Source: Caldimonas brevitalea (GTDB taxonomy: Bacteria; Pseudomonadota; Gammaproteobacteria; Burkholderiales; Burkholderiaceae_C). Taken from it: a stretch of 64,000 nt of DNA. Numbering within the stretch: position 1 is the first letter of the stretch; each line of letters begins with the position of its first letter. Made by a program: the position numbers and the translations under genes. Below, in pieces: positions 50,421 through 59,281 of this stretch. The stretch spans positions 4,960,001 to 5,024,000 of the forward strand of contig NZ_CP011371.1 of assembly GCF_001017435.1 (NCBI RefSeq). Reading direction: 5' to 3'. The notes below the pieces were generated by a model, which was given only the letters and a program-made list of their open reading frames with translations, made no database searches and was not told the DNA's origin.

Positions 50421-53400
50421 CTGGCACCCCGGTGAAGAAGACGCGCAGCATGGCGCGCAGGCGGTCCATGTCGACAGGTTTGGTCAGATAGTCCGAGGCC
50501 CCGGCATCGATGCAGCGTTGCCGATCGCCGGGCATGGCCTTGGCCGTGATGGCGATCACCGGCAAGGTGCGCTTGCCCGGCATGAGGCGCAAACGTCGCA
50601 TCGCTTCGAAGCCGTCCATCTTGGGCATCATCACGTCCATCAGCACCGCGTCGATGTCCGGGTCTTGCTCGATGATCTGCAGACCGTCGGCCCCGCTCTC
50701 GGCGTTCAGCACCCTCATCCCGTAGGCTTCGAGTGCCGCCGTGGTGGCAAAGATGTTACGCATGTCGTCGTCGACCACCAGCACCTTGCGGCCCGAAAGC
50801 AGGGGATCGTCCTGATGGCCACGCTCGATCATGCGCTGCTTGGTTTCGGGCAGCCGCGACTCCTGGCGGTTAAGCAACACCGCCGTCTCGCCCAGCAGGC
50901 GCTCGGGCGAACGCACGCCCTTGACGATGATGGCCTCCGAAATCGGTTTCAACGCGGCTTCCTCCGAACGGGTCATCTCGCGCCCGGTGTAGACCACGAC
51001 GGGTGGGCACTGCGCGCCGAAGCGCTGGTGCATCGCTTCCAGCAGTTCCGCACCCTCCATGTCGGGCAGGCCCAGGTCGACCACCACGCAGTCGTAGGGA
51101 GCCCGGGCCAGTTCGTCGAGCGCCTGGCTGCCGGCACCGACGCCGGTGGCATAGACATCGCCGTTGCCGATCAGGTCGAGGATGGCCTGGCGCTGGACCG
51201 GATCGTCCTCGACCACCAGCAAAGTGCGATAGGGTCGGGCCAGTCGCTCCATGTGCGGCCCCAGCGTGTTTTCGAGCAACTCGGGCGTGAGACCCGTCGC
51301 CGGCAGGGTGGAGGCTGCTCCCAGCGACAAGGCGCGCTCGCGGTCACCGGGCGCGCAGACCAGGTGCACGGGCACAGAGCGGGTGCGGACGTTCTGCTTC
51401 AACACCCCCAGCGTCACCCAGCCCTGCTCGTCCTCCATCGCCGCCTCGAGGACCACCAGCGTCGGCAGCATCCGCTCGCACAAGCTCTTGAGCTGACCGA
51501 GTTCCGTCACCGGCACAGCCTCGAAGCCGCGGTCCCGGGCCACTGCGCTCACCTGCTCGATGAAGCCGGCGTCGCTGTGTGCGACCAGAATGCTGGAGCG
51601 CTGTGCAGCACCAGCCGTACGCGCGCCCGTGGACGCCGGCGCGACCGCGGGCACCGGGCTGCCAGCCACGGCCGGCGGCGGCGGCGCGGCCGGTGTTTCG
51701 GGAGCGGCCGCCGCCGCAGGGGCGCGCCGCATCGGGTGCAGGGGCAGGTAGAGCGTAAAGACACTGCCCTTGCCCAAGGTGCTCTCGACCCTCAACGTGC
51801 CGCCCAGCAATTCGGCGAGCTTGCGGCTGATCGACAGGCCGAGGCCGGTGCCGCCGTACTTGCGCGCGGTCCCCCGGTCGCCCTGGTGGAACGACTCGAA
51901 GATCTTCTCCAACTGCGAAGGTGCGATGCCGACACCCGTGTCCGCCACGGCCACCGCCACCCACGGCAGGGAGCCCGCCTGGTGCTCGAGACCCGCTGGC
52001 TCGTCACAGGGGGCGATGCTGAGCGTCACCTCGCCTTGCTCAGTGAACTTGAACGCATTCGACAGCAAGTTCTTCACGATCTGCCACAACCGGCGCGCAT
52101 CGCTCTCGAGGCCCGCCGGCAGCCCGGCATCCAGCTGCGTCTTGAACCCCACCTTCTTGCTATCGGCCATCGCGCGGAAGGTGCTTTCGGCGGAACGCAC
52201 CAGCTCGGCGAATTCGACGTCTTCGTGCTCCACCTGCACCGTGCCCGACTCGATCTTGGCCAGATCCAGGATGTCGTTGATCAGCGCCAGCAGGTCTTCG
52301 CCCGCACCGTGGATGGTTCGCGCGTACTGGATTTGCTTCGCGTTCAGCGTACCTTCAGGGTTGTCGGCCAGCAGCTGCGACAGGATGAGCAAGCTGTTGA
52401 GTGGCGTGCGCAGTTCATGCGACATGTTGGCCAGGAATTCCGACTTGTAGGCCGACGCCATCGTCAGCTGGTGCGCCTGGTCACGCAGCGTCGCTTCGCT
52501 CTGCCGCAGTTCGGCATTCGCTTCCTCGTACTCTTCGTTGGCCTGGCTCAGCCGCTCCTGTTGTTCGCGCAGCAGCGCTTCGGACTGGCGCAGCTGTTCG
52601 GCCTGCGCCTCCAGTTCGTCGTAGGACTGGGTCAGCTCGTCCTGCTTCTGTTGCAAGCTGGCGGTCAGCCGGCGCGACTCGGCCAGCGACGCCTCCAACG
52701 CCTGGCGAGCCTCCAGGCCGTTCAGCACCACCGCGAGATTGGTCATGAACCGGTCCAGGAACTCGACCTCGACCTCCGACAAGGGCTGCAGAAAGGCCAG
52801 CTCGAGGACGGCCTTGACATGGCCCTCGAACACCGCCGGCAGCACCCGGATCTCGGCCGGCAGGCTCGACCCTAAGGCCGAACTGACCCTCAGATAACCC
52901 TCGGGAACCGGGTGCAGGTGCAGCGGCCGTGCCTCCACGCCGCACTGGCCCACCAACCCCTGCCCCAATGCCAGCTGTTGCGGCGCGCCATCCGCCGCGT
53001 ACGACGCGCAGAGGGTCAGCACTTGCCCTTCTTCGTCCGTTTCGGTCTTTTTGCAGCGCGTGTACATCACGGCATAAGGTGCGTTCATCAGCGGCGCGAG
53101 CTGCGACAGCATCGCGTGGCAGAACTGGCCCAGTTTGAACTGGCTCTGGAACAGCGGCAGAAACCGCGCCAGGCTGGACTTGATCCAGTCCTCCTGGGAG
53201 AGCCGGATTTCGCGCTGCTGCACCTGTTCGGTCATGCGGTTGAACATCGCCGCCACCTGGCCGATCTCGTCGGAGGACTCGCGCAGGCGCAGGCCGTAGT
53301 CGCCGCTGCCCACGCGCTCGCTGCCCTGTTTCAGCTCGCGCAAGGGTCGGTTGATCGCGCCGGCGGTGCGCCACAATCCCACCGCGACGATCAACACGGT

Positions 53401-53979
53401 CAGCGCGGTGGTGCCGGTGATCAGCAGGCGCGTGTGTCGTCCGGTGTTAGCCGCCTGTTCTCGGCGCTGCTCCAGCAGGCTGCGCTCATTGGCGCTGATG
53501 GCACCCAGCACCTGGCGGCTGCGCTGGGAAAAGGCAAGACTTTCCTGCTGCAGCTCCTGCCCCTCGGACAGTTCCCTCCCGCCGCCTTGTGCCCGGTACT
53601 CGGAGAGACGTTCGAGCAGGTCGAGACGCTGCTGAACGAGGGGCTCGAACTCGACCAGACGGTTCGATTGTTCGCGGTTGTCGGCGAGCAGCTGGCGCAG
53701 CGTCTCGATCGACGTGTGCAAGCGCGTCTGGGCCGTGCGGAAATTTTGCAGGAACTGCCGATCTCCCATCAGACGGTAGCCCCGCACGTTGTTCTCGGCT
53801 TCGGCCAGCTGGGTGGCGGTCTCGTTGACGGCGGCCAGCACCTGGAAGGTGTGGGTCACCCAGCGTTCGTCACTCGCGACGGCATCCAGGCGGCCGAGCG
53901 ACAGACCGCCCACCACCAGCAGGCCGAGCAATGCAGGTACGAGCCCGAGGCCCAGGCGGAGCGGGATCGACAAAGTCAT
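50413..53979 (-). CDS. Large hybrid histidine kinase (CHASE3-HAMP-GAF-HisKA-HATPase-REC x3)
   Basis: A 1188-residue inner-membrane kinase. TM1 near 8-28; CHASE3-like periplasmic helices (about 35-175); TM2 near 180-200; HAMP ([23 protein letters not shown]); a GAF-like domain (about 265-420); a long coiled coil to ~515; HisKA with the phospho-His in [17 protein letters not shown]; HATPase with [13 protein letters not shown] and [19 protein letters not shown]. Three receivers follow: the first is degenerate (LVVLEAAM, no acceptor Asp), the second and third are canonical ([24 protein letters not shown]). ATG 53979 has GGAG upstream. Heads an operon with cheR and a second kinase. Confidence 0.93.
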
Positions 53980-54137
53980 GCGGCGGCGTCTCCGGGACGG
54001 GACGCGTTCCGGGGTCGTGGGCCCCATGAAGACGGTCCTGCTGTTGTGATCTCATTGGCCTGCAAGCGCTGTGCCCACCTGGGCGCCCGCACCTGCTCCG
54101 GTAGACTGCCGGCTTCGCCCACTCCGCGAGCGCCCTC

Positions 54138-54923
54138 ATGATCCAGCGCACCTTGCGCCACTGGCTTGCCGTGTTCGCTTTTGCAGCCACCGCGCCGACC
54201 GTGGCGGCGGCGGATCTGACCGTGTTCGGTGCCGCCAGCCTGTCGGACGCGCTGAGGGAGATCGGCCACAGCTACCGCGCGGCAACCGGTGAGGTGCCGC
54301 GGTTCTCGCTTGCGGCGTCATCGACGCTGGCGCGCCAGATCGAGGCCGGCGCGCAGGCCCAGCTGTTCATCTCGGCAGACCGTCAGTGGATGGACTATCT
54401 GGCCGAGCGCCGCTTGATCGAGCCGGCGACCCGCACCGATCTGCTCGGCAACCGCCTGGTGCTGGTGACCCCTGCCGACCGCCCTCGCACCGTGACGCTC
54501 GCGCCCGGCTTCGACCTGGGCGCGCTGCTCGGGCCGCAAGGCCGGCTCGCCACCGGCGACCCGAGCCATGTACCAGCCGGCAAGTATGCGCAGGCGGCGC
54601 TCACCTGGCTGGGCAGCTGGGCGGTCGCCCAGCCGCGCCTGGTCCGCACCGATTCGGTCCGCGCCGCGCTGGCGCTGGTGGAACGAGGCGAAGTGCCGGC
54701 CGCGATTGTCTATGCGACCGACGCCGCCGCGGCCCGTGGTGTGCACGTGGCCGCCGTCTTCCCGGCCGAGAGCCACCCGCCGATCGTCTACCCCGCCGCG
54801 GTGGTCGCGACGGGCGAGCCTGTCGAGCGTGAAGCCGCGCGCCGCCTGCTCGCCTGGCTGCGCAGCGCGCCGGCCAGCGCGGTGTTCCGCAAGCACGGCT
54901 TTGCCGTGCTGACGCCCCCGTGA
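54138..54923 (+). CDS. modA: Molybdate ABC transporter periplasmic binding protein
   Basis: A 261-residue protein with a Sec signal peptide (cleavage near TVAAAD) and the ModA pattern: DLTVFGAASLSDALREIG, FSLAASSTLARQIEAGAQAQLFISADRQWMDYL, GRLATGDPSHVPAGKYAQAAL and AAIVYATDAAAARGVHVAAVFPAESH. Binds molybdate or tungstate and delivers it to ModBC. First gene of modABC; modB starts 28 bp after the stop. No ModE operator was recognised upstream. Confidence 0.95.
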   Translation: MIQRTLRHWLAVFAFAATAPTVAAADLTVFGAASLSDALREIGHSYRAATGEVPRFSLAASSTLARQIEAGAQAQLFISADRQWMDYLAERRLIEPATRTDLLGNRLVLVTPADRPRTVTLAPGFDLGALLGPQGRLATGDPSHVPAGKYAQAALTWLGSWAVAQPRLVRTDSVRAALALVERGEVPAAIVYATDAAAARGVHVAAVFPAESHPPIVYPAAVVATGEPVEREAARRLLAWLRSAPASAVFRKHGFAVLTPP

Positions 54924-54951
54924 CGGGGGAGCCTTGCGCGCAGGGGGTGGC

Positions 54952-55641
54952 GTGCTGAGCCCGCTCGAATGGGAGGCACTGCGCCTGAGCCTGCAGGTGG
55001 CGTTGGCGAGCATGGCACTGTGCCTGCCGATGGCACTGGCCACCGCCTGGCTGCTGTCGCGCGTGCAGTTTCCCGGCAAATCGCTGGTGGAGGCGCTGGT
55101 GCATGCCCCGCTGGTGCTGCCGCCGGTCGTGATCGGCTATTTGCTGCTGATCTCGCTCGGCACCCGGGCCCCGCTGGGCCGCTGGCTCTACGAGGTGTTC
55201 GGCTTGCGGTTGATCTTCACAACCGAGGGTGCGGTGTTGGCTGCCGCCGTGATGGCGTTTCCGCTCGCGGTGCGCGCCATCCGGCTCTCGCTCGAGGCGG
55301 TCGACCCGGGCCTCGAGCTGGCCGCCCGCACGCTCGGCGCGTCGCGCTGGGACGCCCATGTCAGCGTGACGCTGCCGCTGCTGCTGCCGGGCCTGCTGTC
55401 CGGCGGCATGATGGCCTTCGCCGCGAGCCTCGGGGAGTTCGGCGCCACCATCACCTTTGCCGCCAACATCGAAGGCGAGACGCGCACGCTGCCGCTGGCC
55501 ATCTACACCGCGACGCAGACCCCCGACGGCGACCGCACCGCGTTGCGCCTGGTGGCCTTGTCGATGGGGCTGGCGCTGGCCGCGCTGCTCGTCTCGGGCC
55601 TGTTGGAGCGGCGTGCACGACGCTGGCTGGGACGCGCATGA
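54952..55641 (+). CDS. modB: Molybdate ABC transporter permease
   Basis: A 229-residue permease with five to six membrane helices. The EAA-type loop reads LEAVDPGLELAARTLGASRWDAHVSVTLPLLLPGLLSG, and the C-terminal signature is SLGEFGATITFAANIEGETRTLPLAIY, typical of ModB. I chose the GTG at 54952, 5 bases after an AGGGGG site; a TTG at 54934 is also in frame. Its stop overlaps the modC ATG (ATGA). Confidence 0.95.
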   Translation: MLSPLEWEALRLSLQVALASMALCLPMALATAWLLSRVQFPGKSLVEALVHAPLVLPPVVIGYLLLISLGTRAPLGRWLYEVFGLRLIFTTEGAVLAAAVMAFPLAVRAIRLSLEAVDPGLELAARTLGASRWDAHVSVTLPLLLPGLLSGGMMAFAASLGEFGATITFAANIEGETRTLPLAIYTATQTPDGDRTALRLVALSMGLALAALLVSGLLERRARRWLGRA

Positions 55642-56741
55642 TCGAGTTGGCGTTCGACAAGCAGCTCGGCACGCTGGGCCTGCAGGTGCGGGTGTGCCTG
55701 CCGGCGCGCGGCGTGACCGCCATCTATGGCCCGAGCGGCTCGGGCAAGACCAGTTTGATCAACGCCGTCGCCGGCCTCCTGCGGCCCGACAGCGGCGTGA
55801 TCCGCGTGCAGGACCGGCTGTTCTTCGACGCGACGCGCGGCATCGACGTGCCGGTCGAGCGGCGCGGCATCGGCTATGTGTTCCAGGATGCACGCCTGTT
55901 CCCCCATCTCAGCGTCGCCGGCAACCTGCGTTACGGCCTCAAGCGGCATCGCGACGGACCGGCGCCAGTGGGCTTCGACAGCGTGGTGGCCGTGTTGGGC
56001 ATCGAGCCGCTGTTGCAGCGCCGCCCGCACACCTTGTCGGGCGGCGAGCGGCAGCGGGTGGCGCTGGGGCGGGCCCTGTTGCGCCAGCCCCGCTTGTTGC
56101 TGATGGACGAGCCCCTGGCCGCGCTGGACGCGCCGCGCAAGGCCGAACTGCTGCCCTACATCGAACGGCTGTGCCACGAGTTCACGCTGCCGGTGCTCTA
56201 TGTGAGCCATTCGGTCGACGAGATCGTGCGGCTGGCGCAGCAGATCGTCATCGTCGAGGGCGGCCGCAGCATCGACAGCGGCGAGTTGACCGAGGTCATG
56301 TCACGCCCGGCCCACGCCCGCCTGCTCGGGCGCTTCGAATCGGGCGTGGTGCTGGCCTGCGTGGTCGCGCAGCACGACGACCGCTACCAGCTGAGCACGC
56401 TGCGGTTTGCCGACGGTGAGCTGCGCGTGCCGCGGGTCGACCTGCCCCCCGGCAGCCCGGTGCGGGCCAGGGTGCGCTCACGCGACGTTGCGCTGGCGTT
56501 GGCACCCTCGCCTGCGCTAAGCATCGGCAACCAGCTGCACGGCCAACTCGTGTCGCTGGCCGACGTGCACGGGCCTTACCTCGAGACGACCGTCGCGCTG
56601 GGCACCACGCAGGTCCGCGCGCTGATCACCCAGGAGTCGCGCGACCGGCTCGGCCTGCAACCGGGCCGCGAGGTCTGGGTGATGGTGAAGTCGGTCGCGG
56701 TCGATGCGGTCGGCGGGCAAGGCAGCGAAGCGGGGCGCTGA
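55638..56741 (+). CDS. modC: Molybdate ABC transporter ATPase
   Basis: A 367-residue ATPase: Walker A GPSGSGKTS, Q-loop in GYVFQDARLFPH, signature LSGGERQRVALGRALL, Walker B LLLMDEPLAALD, H-loop YVSHS. The last ~70 residues contain a Mop/TOBE molybdate-binding domain (SIGNQLHGQLVSLADVHGPYLETTVALG), the usual ModC regulatory part. Overlaps modB by 4 bases; converges on the CNNM-family gene with 12 bp between stops. Confidence 0.96.
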   Translation: MIELAFDKQLGTLGLQVRVCLPARGVTAIYGPSGSGKTSLINAVAGLLRPDSGVIRVQDRLFFDATRGIDVPVERRGIGYVFQDARLFPHLSVAGNLRYGLKRHRDGPAPVGFDSVVAVLGIEPLLQRRPHTLSGGERQRVALGRALLRQPRLLLMDEPLAALDAPRKAELLPYIERLCHEFTLPVLYVSHSVDEIVRLAQQIVIVEGGRSIDSGELTEVMSRPAHARLLGRFESGVVLACVVAQHDDRYQLSTLRFADGELRVPRVDLPPGSPVRARVRSRDVALALAPSPALSIGNQLHGQLVSLADVHGPYLETTVALGTTQVRALITQESRDRLGLQPGREVWVMVKSVAVDAVGGQGSEAGR

Positions 56742-56753
56742 CGCAGCCCCACG

Positions 56754-58073
56754 TCAGGTCGACGGCTTGTCGTCGGTCGTGTCGTCGGCCTCGATCGGCG
56801 TCGCGAGCACTTTGTCGATGCGTCGACCGTCGAGGTCGACCACCTCGAAACGCCATTGCTGCCACTCGACCGCATCGGCGGTTTCGGGCAGCCGCCCGAG
56901 CAGCAGGATGACCATGCCGGCCAGCGTGTTGTAGCGGCCCCGGTCTTCGTCGGGCAGTTCGCGCACGTGCAGCCGGTCTTTCAGCTCATGCACGGGGATC
57001 AGGCCGTCGATCAGCCAGGAGCCGTCCTCGCGTTGCACCATCCAGGCTTCCTCGGGCCGGGTGGCCGACTGGAACTCGCCGGTGATGGCCTCGAGCACGT
57101 CCTGCAGCGTGATCATGCCCTGGATCTCGCCGTATTCGTCGACGACGAACACCATCTGCATGTCGGAGGCCCGGAAGCTTTCCAGCAGTTCCAGGCCCGT
57201 CAGCGTCTCGGGCACGAAGACGGGCGGCTGCAGGTCGGTGGTCAGGCTGAGGCCGGTGCCCTGCGCCAGTTGCTGCAGCAGCTGGCGCGCGGTGACCACC
57301 CCGGTGACATCGTCGAGACCGCCGCGGCACACCGGGTAGCGCGAATGCTCGGTCTGGGTGATCACGCGCAGCGCTTCTTCGGGCGGTGCCGAGGCATCGA
57401 GCCAGACAATCTCGCCGCGCGGGATCATCATCGATGACACATGACGTTCGTCGAGCCGGAACACGTTGCGCACCATCTGGTGCTCGTGCGCCTCGATGAC
57501 GCCGGCGTCCAGCCCCTCTTCGAGGCTGGCCGCGATCTCCTCTTCGGTCACCGCGCGATCGGGGGCCTCCTTGATGCCCAGCACCCGCAGCACACCTTGT
57601 GTCGCGAGCGAGAGCACGACGACAAACGGTTTGCCGACATGGGACATCCAGTTCATCGGCTGCGCCACCAGTCGCGCCACCGTTTCGGGGTACATCTGGC
57701 CGAGCCGCTTGGGCACCAGCTCACCGAAGATGATGGTCAGGAAGGTGATGATGACCACCACCAGCGCGGTGGAGATCACCGCGGCGAGGCGCTCGGTCAT
57801 CTCGAAGCGCTCGGTGAGCCAGGCGCTCAGCGGTTGCGAAAACGCGGCATCGCCGACGATGCCGTTGAGCACGCCGATCGACGTGATGCCGATCTGCACC
57901 ACCGACAGGAAGCGGGTCGGGTCGTCGTGCAGCTCCATGGCCGCCCGGGCCAGCGCGTCACCGTCGTCCACCATCAGCTGCAAGCGCGTCTTGCGGGCGG
58001 CGGTCAGCGCCATTTCGGACATGGCGAACGCGCCGTTGAGCAGCACGAGAAATATCAGTAAAGCGACGTCCAT
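56754..58073 (-). CDS. CNNM/CorC-HlyC-family membrane protein (DUF21 with CBS pair)
   Basis: A 439-residue protein. Residues ~1-185 are the DUF21 membrane domain (LLIFLVLLNGAFAMSEMALTAARKTRLQ, LTIIFGELVPKRLGQMYPE), a putative Mg2+ or cation extruder. Two CBS domains follow (MIPRGEIVWLDASAPPEEALRVI... and MQMVFVVDEYGEIQGMITLQDVLEAITGEF). The C-terminal CorC/HlyC domain (EDGSWLIDGLIPVHELKDRLHV...YNTLAGMVILLLGRLPE) ends the protein. Older annotations call these hemolysins. Divergent from apaH, 59 bp apart. Confidence 0.93.
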   Translation of the reverse strand: MDVALLIFLVLLNGAFAMSEMALTAARKTRLQLMVDDGDALARAAMELHDDPTRFLSVVQIGITSIGVLNGIVGDAAFSQPLSAWLTERFEMTERLAAVISTALVVVIITFLTIIFGELVPKRLGQMYPETVARLVAQPMNWMSHVGKPFVVVLSLATQGVLRVLGIKEAPDRAVTEEEIAASLEEGLDAGVIEAHEHQMVRNVFRLDERHVSSMMIPRGEIVWLDASAPPEEALRVITQTEHSRYPVCRGGLDDVTGVVTARQLLQQLAQGTGLSLTTDLQPPVFVPETLTGLELLESFRASDMQMVFVVDEYGEIQGMITLQDVLEAITGEFQSATRPEEAWMVQREDGSWLIDGLIPVHELKDRLHVRELPDEDRGRYNTLAGMVILLLGRLPETADAVEWQQWRFEVVDLDGRRIDKVLATPIEADDTTDDKPST

Positions 58074-58132
58074 TCAGGGCGACGGTGCGGGTCGGATACA
58101 ACGAATGGTCCGCAGCGTAGCAGAATCTCGCG

Positions 58133-58954
58133 ATGATTTACCTCATCGGCGACCTGCAGGGCTGCTGCGATGCCCTCGACCGTTTGCTGGCCACCATCGG
58201 CTTCAGCCCCTCCCGCGACCGCCTATACGCTCTCGGCGATCTGGTCAACCGCGGCCCCTGCTCACTCGACGTGCTGCGCCGCCTGCATGGTTTCGGGGAC
58301 GCCGCCACCTGCTTGCTCGGCAACCACGACCTGCACCTGCTCGCGGTCGCCCACGGCGTGCGCCCGCCCCATCGCCGCGACACCTTGCAAGCGATCCTCG
58401 ACGCGCCCGACCGCGCCGACTGGCTGCACTGGCTGCGACACCAACGGCTGGCCGTGCAGGCGCACGGCTGGTTGATGGTGCACGCGGGTGTCGCACCGGC
58501 CTGGGATGCGGCCCAGACGCTGCAGCTGGCCGGCGAGGTCGAGCAACGGCTGCGCAGCGCCGAGTTCGGTGATTTCCTGGCGGTGATGTACGGCAACCAG
58601 CCGGCACGTTGGCGCGATGACCTGCAAGGGCACGACCGGCTGCGCAACGCCGTCAACACCTTGACCCGCATCCGGTTCTGCAGCGCCGACGGCGTGCTCG
58701 AGTTCGCCGCCAAGGAAGACGCTGCACGGGCACCGGAGGGTTATCTGCCCTGGTTCGACGTTCCCGGCCGCCGCACGGCCAGCACGCCGATCGCTTTCGG
58801 TCACTGGTCGACCCTCGGCCTGGTGCAACGGCCCGACCTGCTGGCACTCGATACCGGCTGCGTCTGGGGCGGGCAGCTGAGCGCGGCACGTGTCGACGGC
58901 AACGAAGTCGAGATCCTCCAGGTGCCCTGCCGGCAAGCCCAGGCTCCCGGCTGA
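58133..58954 (+). CDS. apaH: Symmetrical bis(5'-nucleosyl)-tetraphosphatase
   Basis: A 273-residue metallophosphatase that splits Ap4A into two ADP. The motif set is complete: YLIGDLQGCCDALDRLL (D-x-x-G), LYALGDLVNRGPCSLDVL (GD-x-VNRG), CLLGNHDLHLLAVAHG (GNHD), MVHAGVAPAWDAAQTL and the late FGHWSTLGL with its catalytic His. Length matches the family. Limits Ap4A alarmone and, in E. coli, decaps Np4-RNA. Confidence 0.96.
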   Translation: MIYLIGDLQGCCDALDRLLATIGFSPSRDRLYALGDLVNRGPCSLDVLRRLHGFGDAATCLLGNHDLHLLAVAHGVRPPHRRDTLQAILDAPDRADWLHWLRHQRLAVQAHGWLMVHAGVAPAWDAAQTLQLAGEVEQRLRSAEFGDFLAVMYGNQPARWRDDLQGHDRLRNAVNTLTRIRFCSADGVLEFAAKEDAARAPEGYLPWFDVPGRRTASTPIAFGHWSTLGLVQRPDLLALDTGCVWGGQLSAARVDGNEVEILQVPCRQAQAPG

Positions 58955-59281
58955 GGTTGCCGGTCGTCTCCTGCCAGGCCCTCGGCGACCCGTCGCCGCG
59001 AGGTCCTGTCAACAGGACGATCGAAAGCCCTGCGGCGACATTGCCGCCGAACGGGGCCGCTGGCATCATCCGTCGCCGCGCCGCTGGCGCGCACAAGGGA
59101 GGGGCCGACCGCAGAGTCTGCCGACATCGAACCGGTTGGGGCCGCTCCCGATGGCAGTCGTGTTTCAGAGAGCGACGTCACACAGCGACGAGGTCGAGAC
59201 CGCGGGGGACGTTGCCGTCGCCGCGGTGGATCACGCCGCCGCGTCGCGATATCAACTCCACCCTGGTCCGCGGTCCTCTTC
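58955..59281. other. Intergenic region, no gene supported
   Basis: 327 bp between apaH and the acylase. No convincing ORF, hairpin or operator was seen. It presumably contains the acylase promoter. Confidence 0.45.
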
